From an uncultured Sphingomonas sp. (GTDB lineage Bacteria; Pseudomonadota; Alphaproteobacteria; Sphingomonadales; Sphingomonadaceae): a DNA stretch of 63,007 nt. This document shows positions 8,856 to 17,019 of this stretch, in pieces. The notes below the pieces were generated by a model. That model made no database searches, was not told where the DNA came from, and saw only the letters and a program-made list of their open reading frames with translations. The stretch is taken from positions 1-63,007 of the forward strand of contig CAJYLV010000043.1 in assembly GCA_913776255.1 (NCBI GenBank), in the 5' to 3' direction. Both the position numbers and the translations under genes were made by a program. How positions within the stretch are numbered: position 1 is the stretch's first letter; the number at the start of each line of letters is the position of its first letter.

Positions 8856-9692
8856 ATGGTGCTGGGCGCGGTCATCATCGCCGCGGCAGTCGGTGCGCTG
8901 ATGGTCGTCGCGCAGCGCAGCCGCGAAGGGGCGATCACCCATCAACAGGGCATGCGGCTGGTGTTGTGGGCGGGCGGCGTCGTCCCGACCGTCGTGTTGC
9001 TGGCGCTGCTCATCGCCACGCTGCCGGCGATGCGGCCGATTGCGGTCAAACCCGACGACCTGCGCATCACCGTCACCGGCGAGCAATTCTGGTGGCGGGT
9101 CCGCTACCAGCCCGCCGGGCAGGCGGCGATCGACGATGCGAACGAACTACGCGTGCCGGTCGGGCGCGACGTCGAGCTGCTGCTGGAGGCGGGCGACGTG
9201 CTGCACAGCTTCTGGGTGCCGGGGCTGGCGGGCAAGCTCGACATGGTGCCGGGGCGGACGAACAAGCTGGTGGTCCATGCGACGCGCGCCGGGCGGTTCC
9301 GCGGGCAATGCGCCGAGTTCTGCGGGCTGAGCCACGCGCTGATGGCGTTCGACGTGGTGGCGATGGAGCCGGCGGCGTTTGACGCATGGCTGGCGGCGCG
9401 GCGCACGCCCGCGCCGGTCGGCGGTGAGGGCGCACGGCTGTTCGCGGCCAATGGCTGCGGTGGCTGCCATATGGTGGCGGGTCTGTCGGATGCGACGATC
9501 GGGCCGGACCTGACGCACATCGGCAGCCGCGCGTCGCTGGGCGCGGGGATGCAGAAGCGGACGCACGCCAATCTGGTGCGCTTCATCAAGGAGGCGCCGC
9601 TGGTGAAGCCCGGCGCGCGGATGCCCGCCTATCCGCAGCTGACGAACGAGGATGCGGCGACGATCGCGCGCTGGCTGGAGCAATCGCAATGA
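8856..9692 (+). CDS. coxB: Cytochrome c oxidase subunit II with fused cytochrome c (caa3 type)
   Basis: Electron-entry subunit of a caa3 oxidase. CuA ligands are all visible (numbered from this ATG): His117 in HSFWVPG, then Cys152, Glu154, Cys156, His160 and Met163 in QCAEFCGLSHALM. The QFWW aromatic patch (78-80) is present. A C-terminal cytochrome c domain has CGGCH (201-205) and a likely Met ligand in GARMPAY. Two membrane helices lie at about 1-20 and 37-57. The first ATG falls inside or just before helix 1; the codons upstream (8790-8853) still read like family sequence (RQSAFTTFGSEAAWLAG) but offer no ATG, GTG or TTG, so the true start is unresolved. The stop overlaps the next gene. Confidence 0.93.
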   Translation: MVLGAVIIAAAVGALMVVAQRSREGAITHQQGMRLVLWAGGVVPTVVLLALLIATLPAMRPIAVKPDDLRITVTGEQFWWRVRYQPAGQAAIDDANELRVPVGRDVELLLEAGDVLHSFWVPGLAGKLDMVPGRTNKLVVHATRAGRFRGQCAEFCGLSHALMAFDVVAMEPAAFDAWLAARRTPAPVGGEGARLFAANGCGGCHMVAGLSDATIGPDLTHIGSRASLGAGMQKRTHANLVRFIKEAPLVKPGARMPAYPQLTNEDAATIARWLEQSQ

Positions 9693-12214
9693 GCCTCCAC
9701 GCGCAGGACGATCCCGCACTCCGCGCCGCGCAGGAAGAACGGCTGCGCGCGGTGTGGAAGCCGCCGCAGGGCTGGTTCTTTCGCTGGACCGATACCAACA
9801 ACAACCAGGTCGGCGTGTGGTACACGCTGACCGCGTTCGGCTTCATGCTGTTCGCGGGCGTGCTGGCGATGATCATGCGCGCGCAGCTCGCCGTTCCCGA
9901 AAACGACCTCGTCAGCCCTGCGACCTTCAACCAGCTGTTCACGCTGCACGGGTCGATGATGATGTTCCTGTTCGCGGTGCCGATGTTCGAGGCGGTCTCG
10001 ATCATCCTGCTGCCGCAATTGCTGGGCGCGCGCGACCTGCCGTTTCCGCGGCTGTCGGCGTTCGGGTACTGGAGCTTCCTGATCGGCGGGGTGTTCGTCT
10101 CCGGCTCGATCTTCTTCAACGTCGCGCCCGATGGCGGCTGGTTCATGTATCCGCCGTTCACCACCCGCACCGATCTGTCGGGGCTGGGCGCGGACATCTG
10201 GATGCTGGGGCTCAGCTTCATCGAGGTGTCGTCGGTGGCAGCCGCGGTCGAGCTGATCGTCGGCGTGCTGAAATGCCGACCGCCGGGGATGCGGCTCAAT
10301 CTGATGCCGCTCTACGCCTGGTACATCCTGGTCGTGGCGGTGATGATCCTGTTCGCCTTCCCGCCGCTGATCGCGGGCGACGTGCTGTTCGAGATGGAGC
10401 GGCTGCTCGGCTGGCCGTTCTTCGATCAGGCCAAGGGCGGCGATCCGATCCTGTGGCAGCACCTGTTCTGGATCTTCGGCCACCCGGAGGTCTATATCGT
10501 CTTCCTGCCGTCGATCGCGCTGTTCGCGATGATCGTGCCGACCTTCGCGCGGCGGCATCTGCTCGGCTATCCGTGGATCGTGCTGGCGGCGGTCGGGACG
10601 GCGTTCCTGTCGTTCGGGCTGTGGGTCCACCATATGTTCACGACCGGGCTGCCCAAGATCAGCCTCGCCTTCTTCTCCGCCGCGTCGGAGGCGGTGGCGA
10701 TCCCGACCGGCATCCAGATCTTCGCGTTCATCGCGACATTATGGGCGGGGCGCGTTGTATGGTCGACGCCGCTGCTGTACGTGACGGGATCGCTGGCGAT
10801 CTTCGTGATCGGCGGGCTGACCGGGGTGATGGTGGCGATCGCGCCGTTCGACTGGCAGGCGCACGACACCTATTTCATCGTCGCGCATCTGCATTACGTG
10901 CTGATCGGCGGGACGCTGATCCCGTTGTTCGGCGGGCTCTACTATTACTGGCCGCTGATCACCGGCAAGAAACTGTCCGACCGACTGGGGCGCACCGCCT
11001 TCTGGTTCCTGTTCGCGGGCGCGAACCTGACGTTCTTCCCGATGCATTTCTCCGGGTTGCTGGGCATGCCGCGGCGGGTATTCACCTATCCCGCGGAGCT
11101 GGGGATTGGCGGGCTCAACATGGCTTCCACGATCGGATCGTGGGTGTTCGCCGCCGGGGTGGCGATCGTGTGCGTCGATCTGGCGCTCAGCCCGAGGCGG
11201 CAGAAAAGTCCGCGTAATCCGTGGCAGGCGGGGACGCTCGAATGGCTCGCACATCCCGATGACGAGGATTGGGGCATCCGCTCGGTGCCGCTAATCGAGA
11301 GCCGCTATCCGATCTGGGACCAGCAGGATTTCGTGAAGAAGGTCGACGAGGGCCGCTTCTTCCTGCCCGATGCCGAGGAAGGCCGCCGCGAGACGATCGT
11401 CACCAGCGTGCTCGACGCGCGCCCGGTGCAGGTGGTGCGGCTGGGCGGGCCGAGCATCAAGCCGATGCTGACCGCGATCGCCTTGGGCAGCGTGTTCATC
11501 CTGACCACCTATCACCTTTATTGGGCCGCGTTGGTGGGCGCGGTGGCGACGCTGGCGATGGTGCTGTGGTGGCTGTGGACCGGCACGGCGGAGATCCCGG
11601 AGAAGGACTGCAAGCCGATCGGGCACGGGATCGAGCTGCCGCTGTATATCTCGGGCGCGTCGGCGAGCGGGTGGTGGGCGATGTTCATCACGATGATGGC
11701 GGATGCGACCGCTTTCTCGGGGTTGGTGTTCGGTTATTATTTCTTCTGGACGCGGCATGAGGACTTCCCGCCGAGCGGCGTCGGGCTCGACGGGCCGGGC
11801 GCGTTCTGGCCGATGGTCGCGCTGGCGGTGTCGCTGGCGGGGTGGCTGATGACGATCGGCGCGCGCGAGACGAACCGGCGCGGCATGGTCGGTGCCGCGC
11901 GCGCGTTGCTGGCGCTGGGCGCGGTCGCGTCGCTGGCGGCGATCGGCGCGGGGTTGGCCGGGCCGTGGTTGTCGGGGCTCGCGCCGAAGCTGCACGTCTA
12001 TCCGGCGATCGTCTGGACGCTGGTGATCTGGACCACCGCGCACGCCGGGGTGGGGTCGATCATGCAGCTCTACACGCTGGCGCGCAGTGTGGCGGGGAAG
12101 ATGACGCCCAAATACGACGCCGATGTCCGCAACATCACCGTCTACCAGCATTTCATGGCGCTGACGGCGGTGGTGACCTATGCCACGATCGGCCTGTTCC
12201 CGGGGGCGGCATGA
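9689..12214 (+). CDS. Cytochrome c oxidase fused subunits I and III
   Basis: An 841-residue fusion. Residues 30-540 are subunit I: low-spin heme His87 (TLHGSMMMF), CuB His265 with crosslink Tyr269 (GHPEVYI), CuB His314/His315 (WVHHMFTTG), and His392, His400, His402 in AHDTYFIVAHLHYVLIGG. Residues 640-841 are subunit III (SGWWAMFITMMADATAFSGL onwards). The Tyr in HPEVYI points to an A-type oxygen reductase. Together with coxB it forms the catalytic core of a proton-pumping oxidase that takes electrons from cytochrome c. ATG 9689 overlaps the coxB stop, and the stop overlaps the next start. The fusion of I and III is known in some caa3 enzymes. Confidence 0.95.
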   Translation: MSLHAQDDPALRAAQEERLRAVWKPPQGWFFRWTDTNNNQVGVWYTLTAFGFMLFAGVLAMIMRAQLAVPENDLVSPATFNQLFTLHGSMMMFLFAVPMFEAVSIILLPQLLGARDLPFPRLSAFGYWSFLIGGVFVSGSIFFNVAPDGGWFMYPPFTTRTDLSGLGADIWMLGLSFIEVSSVAAAVELIVGVLKCRPPGMRLNLMPLYAWYILVVAVMILFAFPPLIAGDVLFEMERLLGWPFFDQAKGGDPILWQHLFWIFGHPEVYIVFLPSIALFAMIVPTFARRHLLGYPWIVLAAVGTAFLSFGLWVHHMFTTGLPKISLAFFSAASEAVAIPTGIQIFAFIATLWAGRVVWSTPLLYVTGSLAIFVIGGLTGVMVAIAPFDWQAHDTYFIVAHLHYVLIGGTLIPLFGGLYYYWPLITGKKLSDRLGRTAFWFLFAGANLTFFPMHFSGLLGMPRRVFTYPAELGIGGLNMASTIGSWVFAAGVAIVCVDLALSPRRQKSPRNPWQAGTLEWLAHPDDEDWGIRSVPLIESRYPIWDQQDFVKKVDEGRFFLPDAEEGRRETIVTSVLDARPVQVVRLGGPSIKPMLTAIALGSVFILTTYHLYWAALVGAVATLAMVLWWLWTGTAEIPEKDCKPIGHGIELPLYISGASASGWWAMFITMMADATAFSGLVFGYYFFWTRHEDFPPSGVGLDGPGAFWPMVALAVSLAGWLMTIGARETNRRGMVGAARALLALGAVASLAAIGAGLAGPWLSGLAPKLHVYPAIVWTLVIWTTAHAGVGSIMQLYTLARSVAGKMTPKYDADVRNITVYQHFMALTAVVTYATIGLFPGAA

Positions 12215-12618
12215 AGAACGAGGCGCCTCGCGGTCCCGAGCGGCGCGGGTTGCGGCACCGGCTGCGCGAGCTGCGCGTCACCTTGTGGACGCTGATCGTC
12301 CCGCCGAGCGTGTGGGCGGTGCATTTCCTGTTCTGCTACCTGTGGGTGGCGGTGAGCTGCGCCAAGCTGGGGGCGTTCTCGCGCTTCACCACGGCGTTCG
12401 TGATCGGGACATTGGTGGCGGAGGCGATCATCCTCGCCTCCGGGTGGATCGCATGGGTGCAGACGCACACCCCCGGCGATCCCGCGCCGCACGATCAGGG
12501 GACGGACATCGACCGGTTGCGCTTCCTCGCGGTGTCGACGTTGCTGCTGGCCGGGCTGAGCTTCGTGGCGGTGATCTTCACCGCGGTGCCGGCGCTGATG
12601 CTGACGGACTGCCGGTGA
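12211..12618 (+). CDS. Small membrane protein of the caa3 oxidase operon
   Basis: 135-residue protein with three predicted membrane helices (about 25-50, 55-80 and 105-130) and a basic N-terminus. I do not recognise a named family. Its place between the fused oxidase subunit and ctaG, with start and stop both overlapping neighbours, suggests an accessory or assembly role in this oxidase. The segment SVWAVHFLFCYLWVAVSCAK carries one His and two Cys within or near the first helix, which could matter for metal or heme handling; this is only an inference. Confidence 0.85.
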   Translation: MKNEAPRGPERRGLRHRLRELRVTLWTLIVPPSVWAVHFLFCYLWVAVSCAKLGAFSRFTTAFVIGTLVAEAIILASGWIAWVQTHTPGDPAPHDQGTDIDRLRFLAVSTLLLAGLSFVAVIFTAVPALMLTDCR

Positions 12619-13199
12619 TCGCGGCGGGGCTCCTGATGGCGCTGGCGGCGACGGTGCTGGGGTTCGCCGGGCTCGGGATGACCGGGCATATGGCGGCGCA
12701 TATGGGCGCGGTGGCGGTGGCGGCGCCGGTGCTGTCATTCCCGCGGGGGTCCGGGGTGCCGGATTGCCGCCTGCGCGGGGATGACGGTCGGGCGGGTGGG
12801 CCGCTGGCGTGGGCGACCATCGAGTTCGTCGTCGTCTGGGCGTGGCATGCCCCGGCGTTGCGTGGGCTGGCGGACATGCATCCGGCGGTCGCGGTCATCG
12901 AGCAGGCGATGTTCCTCGCCGTCGGCATCGGTCTGTGGCGCGCGGCGTTCGCGCATCCGGCGGGCGGGGTCGCGGCGCTGTTGCTGACGTCGATGCACAT
13001 GACGCTGCTCGGCGCGCTGCTCGGGCTCGCGCCGCGCCCGCTCTACGCGATGATGGCGATGCATCCTGCGCCGGGCCTGTCGCCGCTCGCCGACCAGCAA
13101 CTCGGCGGCGTCGTGATGCTGGTGGTCGGTGGCGCGGCTTATTGTCTGGGCGGGCTGGCGCTGCTCGGCACGATGTTGAGGGAGCGCGCGGCGGCATGA
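12615..13199 (+). CDS. ctaG: Cytochrome oxidase assembly protein, Caa3_CtaG family
   Basis: Membrane protein related to CtaG of caa3 oxidase operons, needed for CuB-site formation in studied cases. The 194-residue product has the early MTGHMAAHM cluster, SMHMTLLGALLGLAPRPLYAM, and the terminal DQQLGGVVMLVVGG helix typical of the family. It starts at GTG 12615, overlapping the previous stop (GTGA). Residues around 40-57 (SFPRGSGVPDCRLRGDD) are encoded by a palindromic repeat at 12,734-12,785 and do not look like family sequence; the repeat lies in a loop between helices and keeps the frame open. The stop overlaps the following cytochrome gene. Confidence 0.88.
   Translation: MIAAGLLMALAATVLGFAGLGMTGHMAAHMGAVAVAAPVLSFPRGSGVPDCRLRGDDGRAGGPLAWATIEFVVVWAWHAPALRGLADMHPAVAVIEQAMFLAVGIGLWRAAFAHPAGGVAALLLTSMHMTLLGALLGLAPRPLYAMMAMHPAPGLSPLADQQLGGVVMLVVGGAAYCLGGLALLGTMLRERAAA
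12734..12785. repeat. Family A palindromic repeat inside ctaG
   Basis: Outer arms 12,734-12,745 (GTCATTCCCGCG) and 12,774-12,785 (CGCGGGGATGAC) are inverted with one mismatch. The middle holds CCGGATTGCCGCC, a degenerate form of the CTGGATTCCCGCC unit of family A. The whole element is translated as part of CtaG. Confidence 0.8.
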
Positions 13200-14263
13200 C
13201 GATCCGGCTGACTTGGAAGCGCGTGGTCGCCGCGCTGCTCGGGATCGTGCTGGCGGGATTGCTGTTCGCCTGGTCAGGGGTGTTCAACATCGCCGCCTCG
13301 TCCGGCCATTGGGCGGTGACCGAATGGTTCCTGCACTGGACGATGCGCAATTCGGTCAAGACGCACAGCTTCTTCGACTCGCCCGAGGATCCGATCGCGA
13401 CCGACGGCGGGCTGGTCAGCGCCGCGGGGCATTTCGCCGCCGCCTGCGCCAGCTGCCACGGCGCGCCGGGGCAGCGGCCGTCGCCGGTGATGCAGAAGGC
13501 GACGCCGCCCGCGCCCGATCTGGCGGTCAACGCGCGGCAATGGACCGACGGGCAGCTGTTCTACATCCTGCGCCACGGCGTGAAATATTCCGGGATGCCG
13601 GCGTGGGGTGCGGCGAAGCGCGACGACGAGATCCGGCGGATGGTGGCGTTCGTGCGCCGCCTGCCGCAGATGACGCCTGCGCAATATCGCGCGCTGAGTG
13701 GGCAGGCGCAGGGCGCGGGCGCCGCCGACGTCCGGGCGCTCGGCAGCAACGTGCTCGCCGGGTGCGTCGCCTGCCACGGGACGGACGGGCGCGGGCGGGG
13801 GCAGCCGGACATACCGGTGCTCGGCGGGCAGCAGCCGCGTTATCTGGAAGCGGCGCTGGCAGCCTATGCCGACGGGCGACGCGCGAGCGCGGTGATGGCG
13901 AACGCCGCCGCGGTCCTGACCGCCGACGAGCGGCGCGAACTGGCGAGGCATTTCGCGGCGCTGCCGGGCCTGCGTGCCGACGCCGTGCCGCGCGGCGACC
14001 CGCGCGCGCGCGACATCGTCGAGCGCGGGCTGCCCGAACGCCAGCTTCCCGCCTGCGCGAGCTGCCACGGCGCGGGCAAGCCGCAGCCGCTGCTGGTCGG
14101 GCAGCGCGCCGACTATATCGCCGCCCGGCTGCGCTACTGGAAAGGCGACGGCAAGGAGATCGACGCGCGCCTGCCGCAAAACGTCATGCCCGTCATCGCG
14201 CGGCGCATCCCCGAGGAGCTGATCGACCCGCTCGCGCGCTATCTGGCCGGCGACGCGCGCTGA
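13196..14263 (+). CDS. Triheme c-type cytochrome
   Basis: 355-residue exported or membrane-anchored cytochrome c. An N-terminal helix (residues 9-27) acts as anchor or signal. Three CxxCH motifs are present: CASCH at 84-88, CVACH at 190-194 and CASCH at 287-291, so it should bind three hemes in the periplasm. Possible Met ligands are in SGMPAWG (about 132-138), SAVMAN and QNVMPVIA. The first domain resembles single cytochromes c; the second and third resemble the diheme cytochrome c4 type. As last gene of the caa3 operon (ATGA overlap with ctaG) it is a good candidate electron donor to CoxB, though this is inferred from position. Confidence 0.88.
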   Translation: MTIRLTWKRVVAALLGIVLAGLLFAWSGVFNIAASSGHWAVTEWFLHWTMRNSVKTHSFFDSPEDPIATDGGLVSAAGHFAAACASCHGAPGQRPSPVMQKATPPAPDLAVNARQWTDGQLFYILRHGVKYSGMPAWGAAKRDDEIRRMVAFVRRLPQMTPAQYRALSGQAQGAGAADVRALGSNVLAGCVACHGTDGRGRGQPDIPVLGGQQPRYLEAALAAYADGRRASAVMANAAAVLTADERRELARHFAALPGLRADAVPRGDPRARDIVERGLPERQLPACASCHGAGKPQPLLVGQRADYIAARLRYWKGDGKEIDARLPQNVMPVIARRIPEELIDPLARYLAGDAR

Positions 14264-14334
14264 TTCCGGGTCGCTAAGCGCCGCGCTTTGGTCCAGAACC
14301 GGCGGCGCCCACGGCAACCGGCAGGGAGGCGGCG

Positions 14335-15891
14335 GTGAAGGCCGAGATACATGACGAGACCGACCTCCTCGAAACGCTGGCGCGCAAGAATGCGGTCCTG
14401 CAGGCGATCAACCGGATCTTCCACGAAGCGCTGGGCGCGACCAGTGACGAGGCGCTGGGGCGCCTGTGCCTCGCCGTCGCCGAGGAGCTGACCGGCGCGT
14501 CGTTCAGCTTCATGGCGGAGCTGACCCCGGCGCGCGACCGGCTCCACGATCTGGCGATCAGCGACCGCGCGTGGACGGTGTTCCGGCGCGCCTGGCCGGA
14601 GGGTGCCGAGCAGCATGTGCCGACGCATCTCGACCTGCACGGTCTCTACGGGCGCGTCATCCTCGACGACGCCAGCCTGATCGCCAACGACCCGGCCGCG
14701 CATCCCGACGCGATCGGCACCCCGCACGGCCATCCGCCGCTCCAGTCGTTCCTCGGCGTGCCGCTGCGCCGGCAGGGCCGTCTGATCGGGGTGATGGGGC
14801 TGGGCAATCGCGCCGGCGGGTTCCGGGCGATCGATCGCGAGGCGGCCGAGGAACTGGCGCCCGCGATCGTCCAGGCATTGAGCGGCAAGCGCGCCGAGCT
14901 GGCGCTGCGCGAGAGCGAGGAGATGCGCCGCGTGAGCATGGAACTCGTTCCCGCAATGCTGTGGCGCACCGACCAGAGCGGCAACAACAAGATGACCGAA
15001 AGCCAATGGGCGGACCTGACCGGGCAGGATGAACGCGAAGCCGCCGATTGGGGCTGGCTCGACGCGGTCCACCCCGAGGATCGCGCGGTGACCGAGGCGG
15101 CGTTCCGGCGGTCGTTCACGCACGACGAATCGCTCGAACAGCAGGTCAGGCTGCGCGACCGCGCCGGCGCGTATCGCTGGTTCCTGATGCGGCAGGTACC
15201 GCGCCGCGACACGGCGTCGGCGGTGACGCACTGGTTCGGCGCTGCGACCGATGTCCATGACATGCACCTGCTGGAAGAGCGGCAGCGCCGGCTGGTCGCC
15301 GAGCTGCAGCATCGCGTGCGCAACATCCTGACCGTCGTCCGGTCGGTCTTCGCCCGCACCGTCGAGGCAGGCGGCGCGCTGGACGACGTCGCGGACCATT
15401 TCCGCGGGCGGCTCGATGCGCTGGCGCGGACGCAGGCGATCGTGACCCAGACCGCCAGCGGCGCCGTCGATCTGCAAAACCTGATCCGCGACGAACTGCT
15501 GAGCGTCGGCGTCGCGGACGGCGAGGCGGTGACGATCGAGGGCCCAGACGTCGCACTGCCGCCGCGCGCCGCCGAAGCGGTCGGGCTTGCCGTCCACGAG
15601 CTGGCGATCAATTCGGTCAAATATGGTGCGCTGAAGCGATCCGGTGCGATCCTGCACGTGGCATGGTCGACCTATGACGACAAAAGTGGTAATCGGGGCG
15701 TTCGGCTGACCTGGACGGAGAAGGGCGTGCCGGCATTGTCGATTTCCCCTTGCCGTCAAGGCTTTGGGACGGAATTGATCTGCGAGGCGTTGCCCTATCA
15801 ATATGGCGCGGAGACGCAGCTGACGTTCATGGGTGGCGGGGTGCGTTGCGTGATTGCCTTGCCGTTGCAAGAGGAAGGACGACCATTCTGA
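14335..15891 (+). CDS. HWE-family sensor histidine kinase with GAF and PAS domains
   Basis: Soluble sensor kinase of 518 residues. Residues about 25-185 form a GAF domain (FLGVPLRRQGRLIGVMGLGN), 200-310 a PAS/PAC domain (WRTDQSGNNKMT to WFGAATDVHDM), and 320-510 an HWE-type kinase. The phospho-accepting His is in LQHRVRNILTVVRSVFART, the HWE H-box; the family's own motifs are AVHELAINSVKYGAL and a WTEKG stretch. No membrane helix is seen. HWE kinases often control general stress or light responses and pair with single-domain regulators, as found directly downstream. The start is GTG 14335 with GGGAGGCGG just before it. Ligands of GAF and PAS are unknown. Confidence 0.93.
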   Translation: MKAEIHDETDLLETLARKNAVLQAINRIFHEALGATSDEALGRLCLAVAEELTGASFSFMAELTPARDRLHDLAISDRAWTVFRRAWPEGAEQHVPTHLDLHGLYGRVILDDASLIANDPAAHPDAIGTPHGHPPLQSFLGVPLRRQGRLIGVMGLGNRAGGFRAIDREAAEELAPAIVQALSGKRAELALRESEEMRRVSMELVPAMLWRTDQSGNNKMTESQWADLTGQDEREAADWGWLDAVHPEDRAVTEAAFRRSFTHDESLEQQVRLRDRAGAYRWFLMRQVPRRDTASAVTHWFGAATDVHDMHLLEERQRRLVAELQHRVRNILTVVRSVFARTVEAGGALDDVADHFRGRLDALARTQAIVTQTASGAVDLQNLIRDELLSVGVADGEAVTIEGPDVALPPRAAEAVGLAVHELAINSVKYGALKRSGAILHVAWSTYDDKSGNRGVRLTWTEKGVPALSISPCRQGFGTELICEALPYQYGAETQLTFMGGGVRCVIALPLQEEGRPF

Positions 15892-16271
15892 GCGAACCCA
15901 CCTCCTTGGCCGGACGACGCCTGCTGATCGTCGAGGACGAATATTTCATTGCCTCCGATCTGAAACGTGCGCTCGAGGCGCATGGCATGGTCGTGGTCGG
16001 ACCGGTCGGGCGCGTGGCCGATGCGCTGACGCTGATCGGGCGCGAGGCGATCGATGTCGCGACGCTCGACGTCAATCTGGGGACCGCGATGTGCTATCCG
16101 ATCGCGGAGCAGCTGAAGGCGCGCGGCGTGCCGTTCCTGTTTTTGACCGGCTATGACGGCTGGACGCTTCCCGAGTGGCTGCGCGACGCGCCGCTGCTCA
16201 TCAAACCCTTTGACAGCGCCGCGGTGATCGCCGCGATACGCGCCTTGTGTGGACTGGAGAAAGTAGCATGA
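15888..16271 (+). CDS. Single-domain response regulator
   Basis: About 127 residues, receiver domain only. It has the acidic cluster VEDEY, a phospho-acceptor Asp in LDVNLG, Thr in FLTGYDG and Lys in LIKPFD. It should accept phosphate from the upstream HWE kinase and pass the signal by protein contact. There is no ATG, GTG or TTG at the expected place: after an AGGAAGG site at 15,872-15,878 the frame reads ACC ATT CTG AGC. CTG 15,888, overlapping the kinase stop, or ATT 15,885 would give proper spacing; TTG 15,906 is an alternative without a ribosome site, and ATG 15,750 would overlap the kinase by 140 bases. The stop overlaps the next gene. Confidence 0.85.
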   Translation: MSEPTSLAGRRLLIVEDEYFIASDLKRALEAHGMVVVGPVGRVADALTLIGREAIDVATLDVNLGTAMCYPIAEQLKARGVPFLFLTGYDGWTLPEWLRDAPLLIKPFDSAAVIAAIRALCGLEKVA

Positions 16272-16984
16272 TCCGAGCACAGTTGCGCAGCGACGCGCCC
16301 GGCATGGCGGTGACCCGGCTGACCGCGCTGGCTCCGCTCGACGCGGCCGGGCTCGCGGCGCTGGAGCAGGCGATGGAGGAAGCGCATACGGTGCGCGTCC
16401 GCCGCGATATCATCACCGAGGGGCGCGAGATCGTGCAGGCGCAGCTGCTGCTGTCCGGCTGGGCGGCGCGGGTACGGCTGCTGCCCGACGGGCGCCGGCA
16501 GTTCCTGAGCTTCCTGCTGCCCGGTGACCTGATCGGCGCGTGCGACCATCCGCACGCGCTGGCGGTTTCGACCGTGGTGGCGATGTCCGACGCTTTGGTC
16601 TGTCCGTTGCCGCAGGCGGCGGCGGGGTCGCCGCTCCACACCGCCTATGCGATCAGCCGCGCGATGGACGAAGGGCATCTGCTGGCGCAGATCACGCGGC
16701 TCGGGCGGCTGAACGCGCAGGAGCGGATCAGCGACCTGTTGCTGGAGCTGCACGAGCGGCTGACGCTCAACGGCAGCGCGAGCGGCAACGGCTTCGACCT
16801 GCCGCTGACGCAGGAGACGCTGGCCGACGCGCTGGGGCTCACCTCGGTCCACGTCAACCGCATGTTGCAGCAGGCGCGGCGCGAGGGCGACCTGCAATGG
16901 CGCGTCGGGCATGTGAAGCTGACCGACCCCGCCGGGCTGGCGCGCAAGATCGGGCATGTGCCGGTGCGTGTCACCGCGAAGTGA
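16268..16984 (+). CDS. Crp/Fnr family transcription regulator
   Basis: 238-residue regulator with an N-terminal cyclic-nucleotide-binding-like beta barrel (about 20-120) and a C-terminal winged helix with recognition region LTQETLADALGLTSVHVNRML (near 180-200). It lacks the N-terminal cysteine set of FNR, so oxygen sensing through an iron-sulfur cluster is not supported, and it lacks the clear cAMP-binding RxS signature. ATG 16,268 overlaps the response regulator stop, giving a three-gene signalling unit with the HWE kinase. Function within the unit is unknown; in related species such regulators are often found near HWE kinases. Confidence 0.9.
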   Translation: MIRAQLRSDAPGMAVTRLTALAPLDAAGLAALEQAMEEAHTVRVRRDIITEGREIVQAQLLLSGWAARVRLLPDGRRQFLSFLLPGDLIGACDHPHALAVSTVVAMSDALVCPLPQAAAGSPLHTAYAISRAMDEGHLLAQITRLGRLNAQERISDLLLELHERLTLNGSASGNGFDLPLTQETLADALGLTSVHVNRMLQQARREGDLQWRVGHVKLTDPAGLARKIGHVPVRVTAK

Positions 16985-17019
16985 CGGGGCCGATGCGACG
17001 CTGACCGGCTTTTGGATCG

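Noticed and set aside
9652..11217. Long second forward reading frame (521 codons) over coxB/coxAC
   Set aside because: It is the +1 shadow of the fused oxidase gene in high-GC DNA: composition is dominated by Arg/Ala/Gly/Asp and there are no helices or motifs, whereas the other frame has all heme ligands.
14239..15870. 543-codon reverse frame opposite the HWE kinase
   Set aside because: Antisense shadow; Arg/His/Gln-rich with no domain and no ribosome site, while the forward frame has full GAF, PAS and kinase motifs.
15750..15887. ATG 15,750 as start of the response regulator
   Set aside because: It would overlap the kinase catalytic region by 140 bases and place 46 odd residues before the receiver domain.
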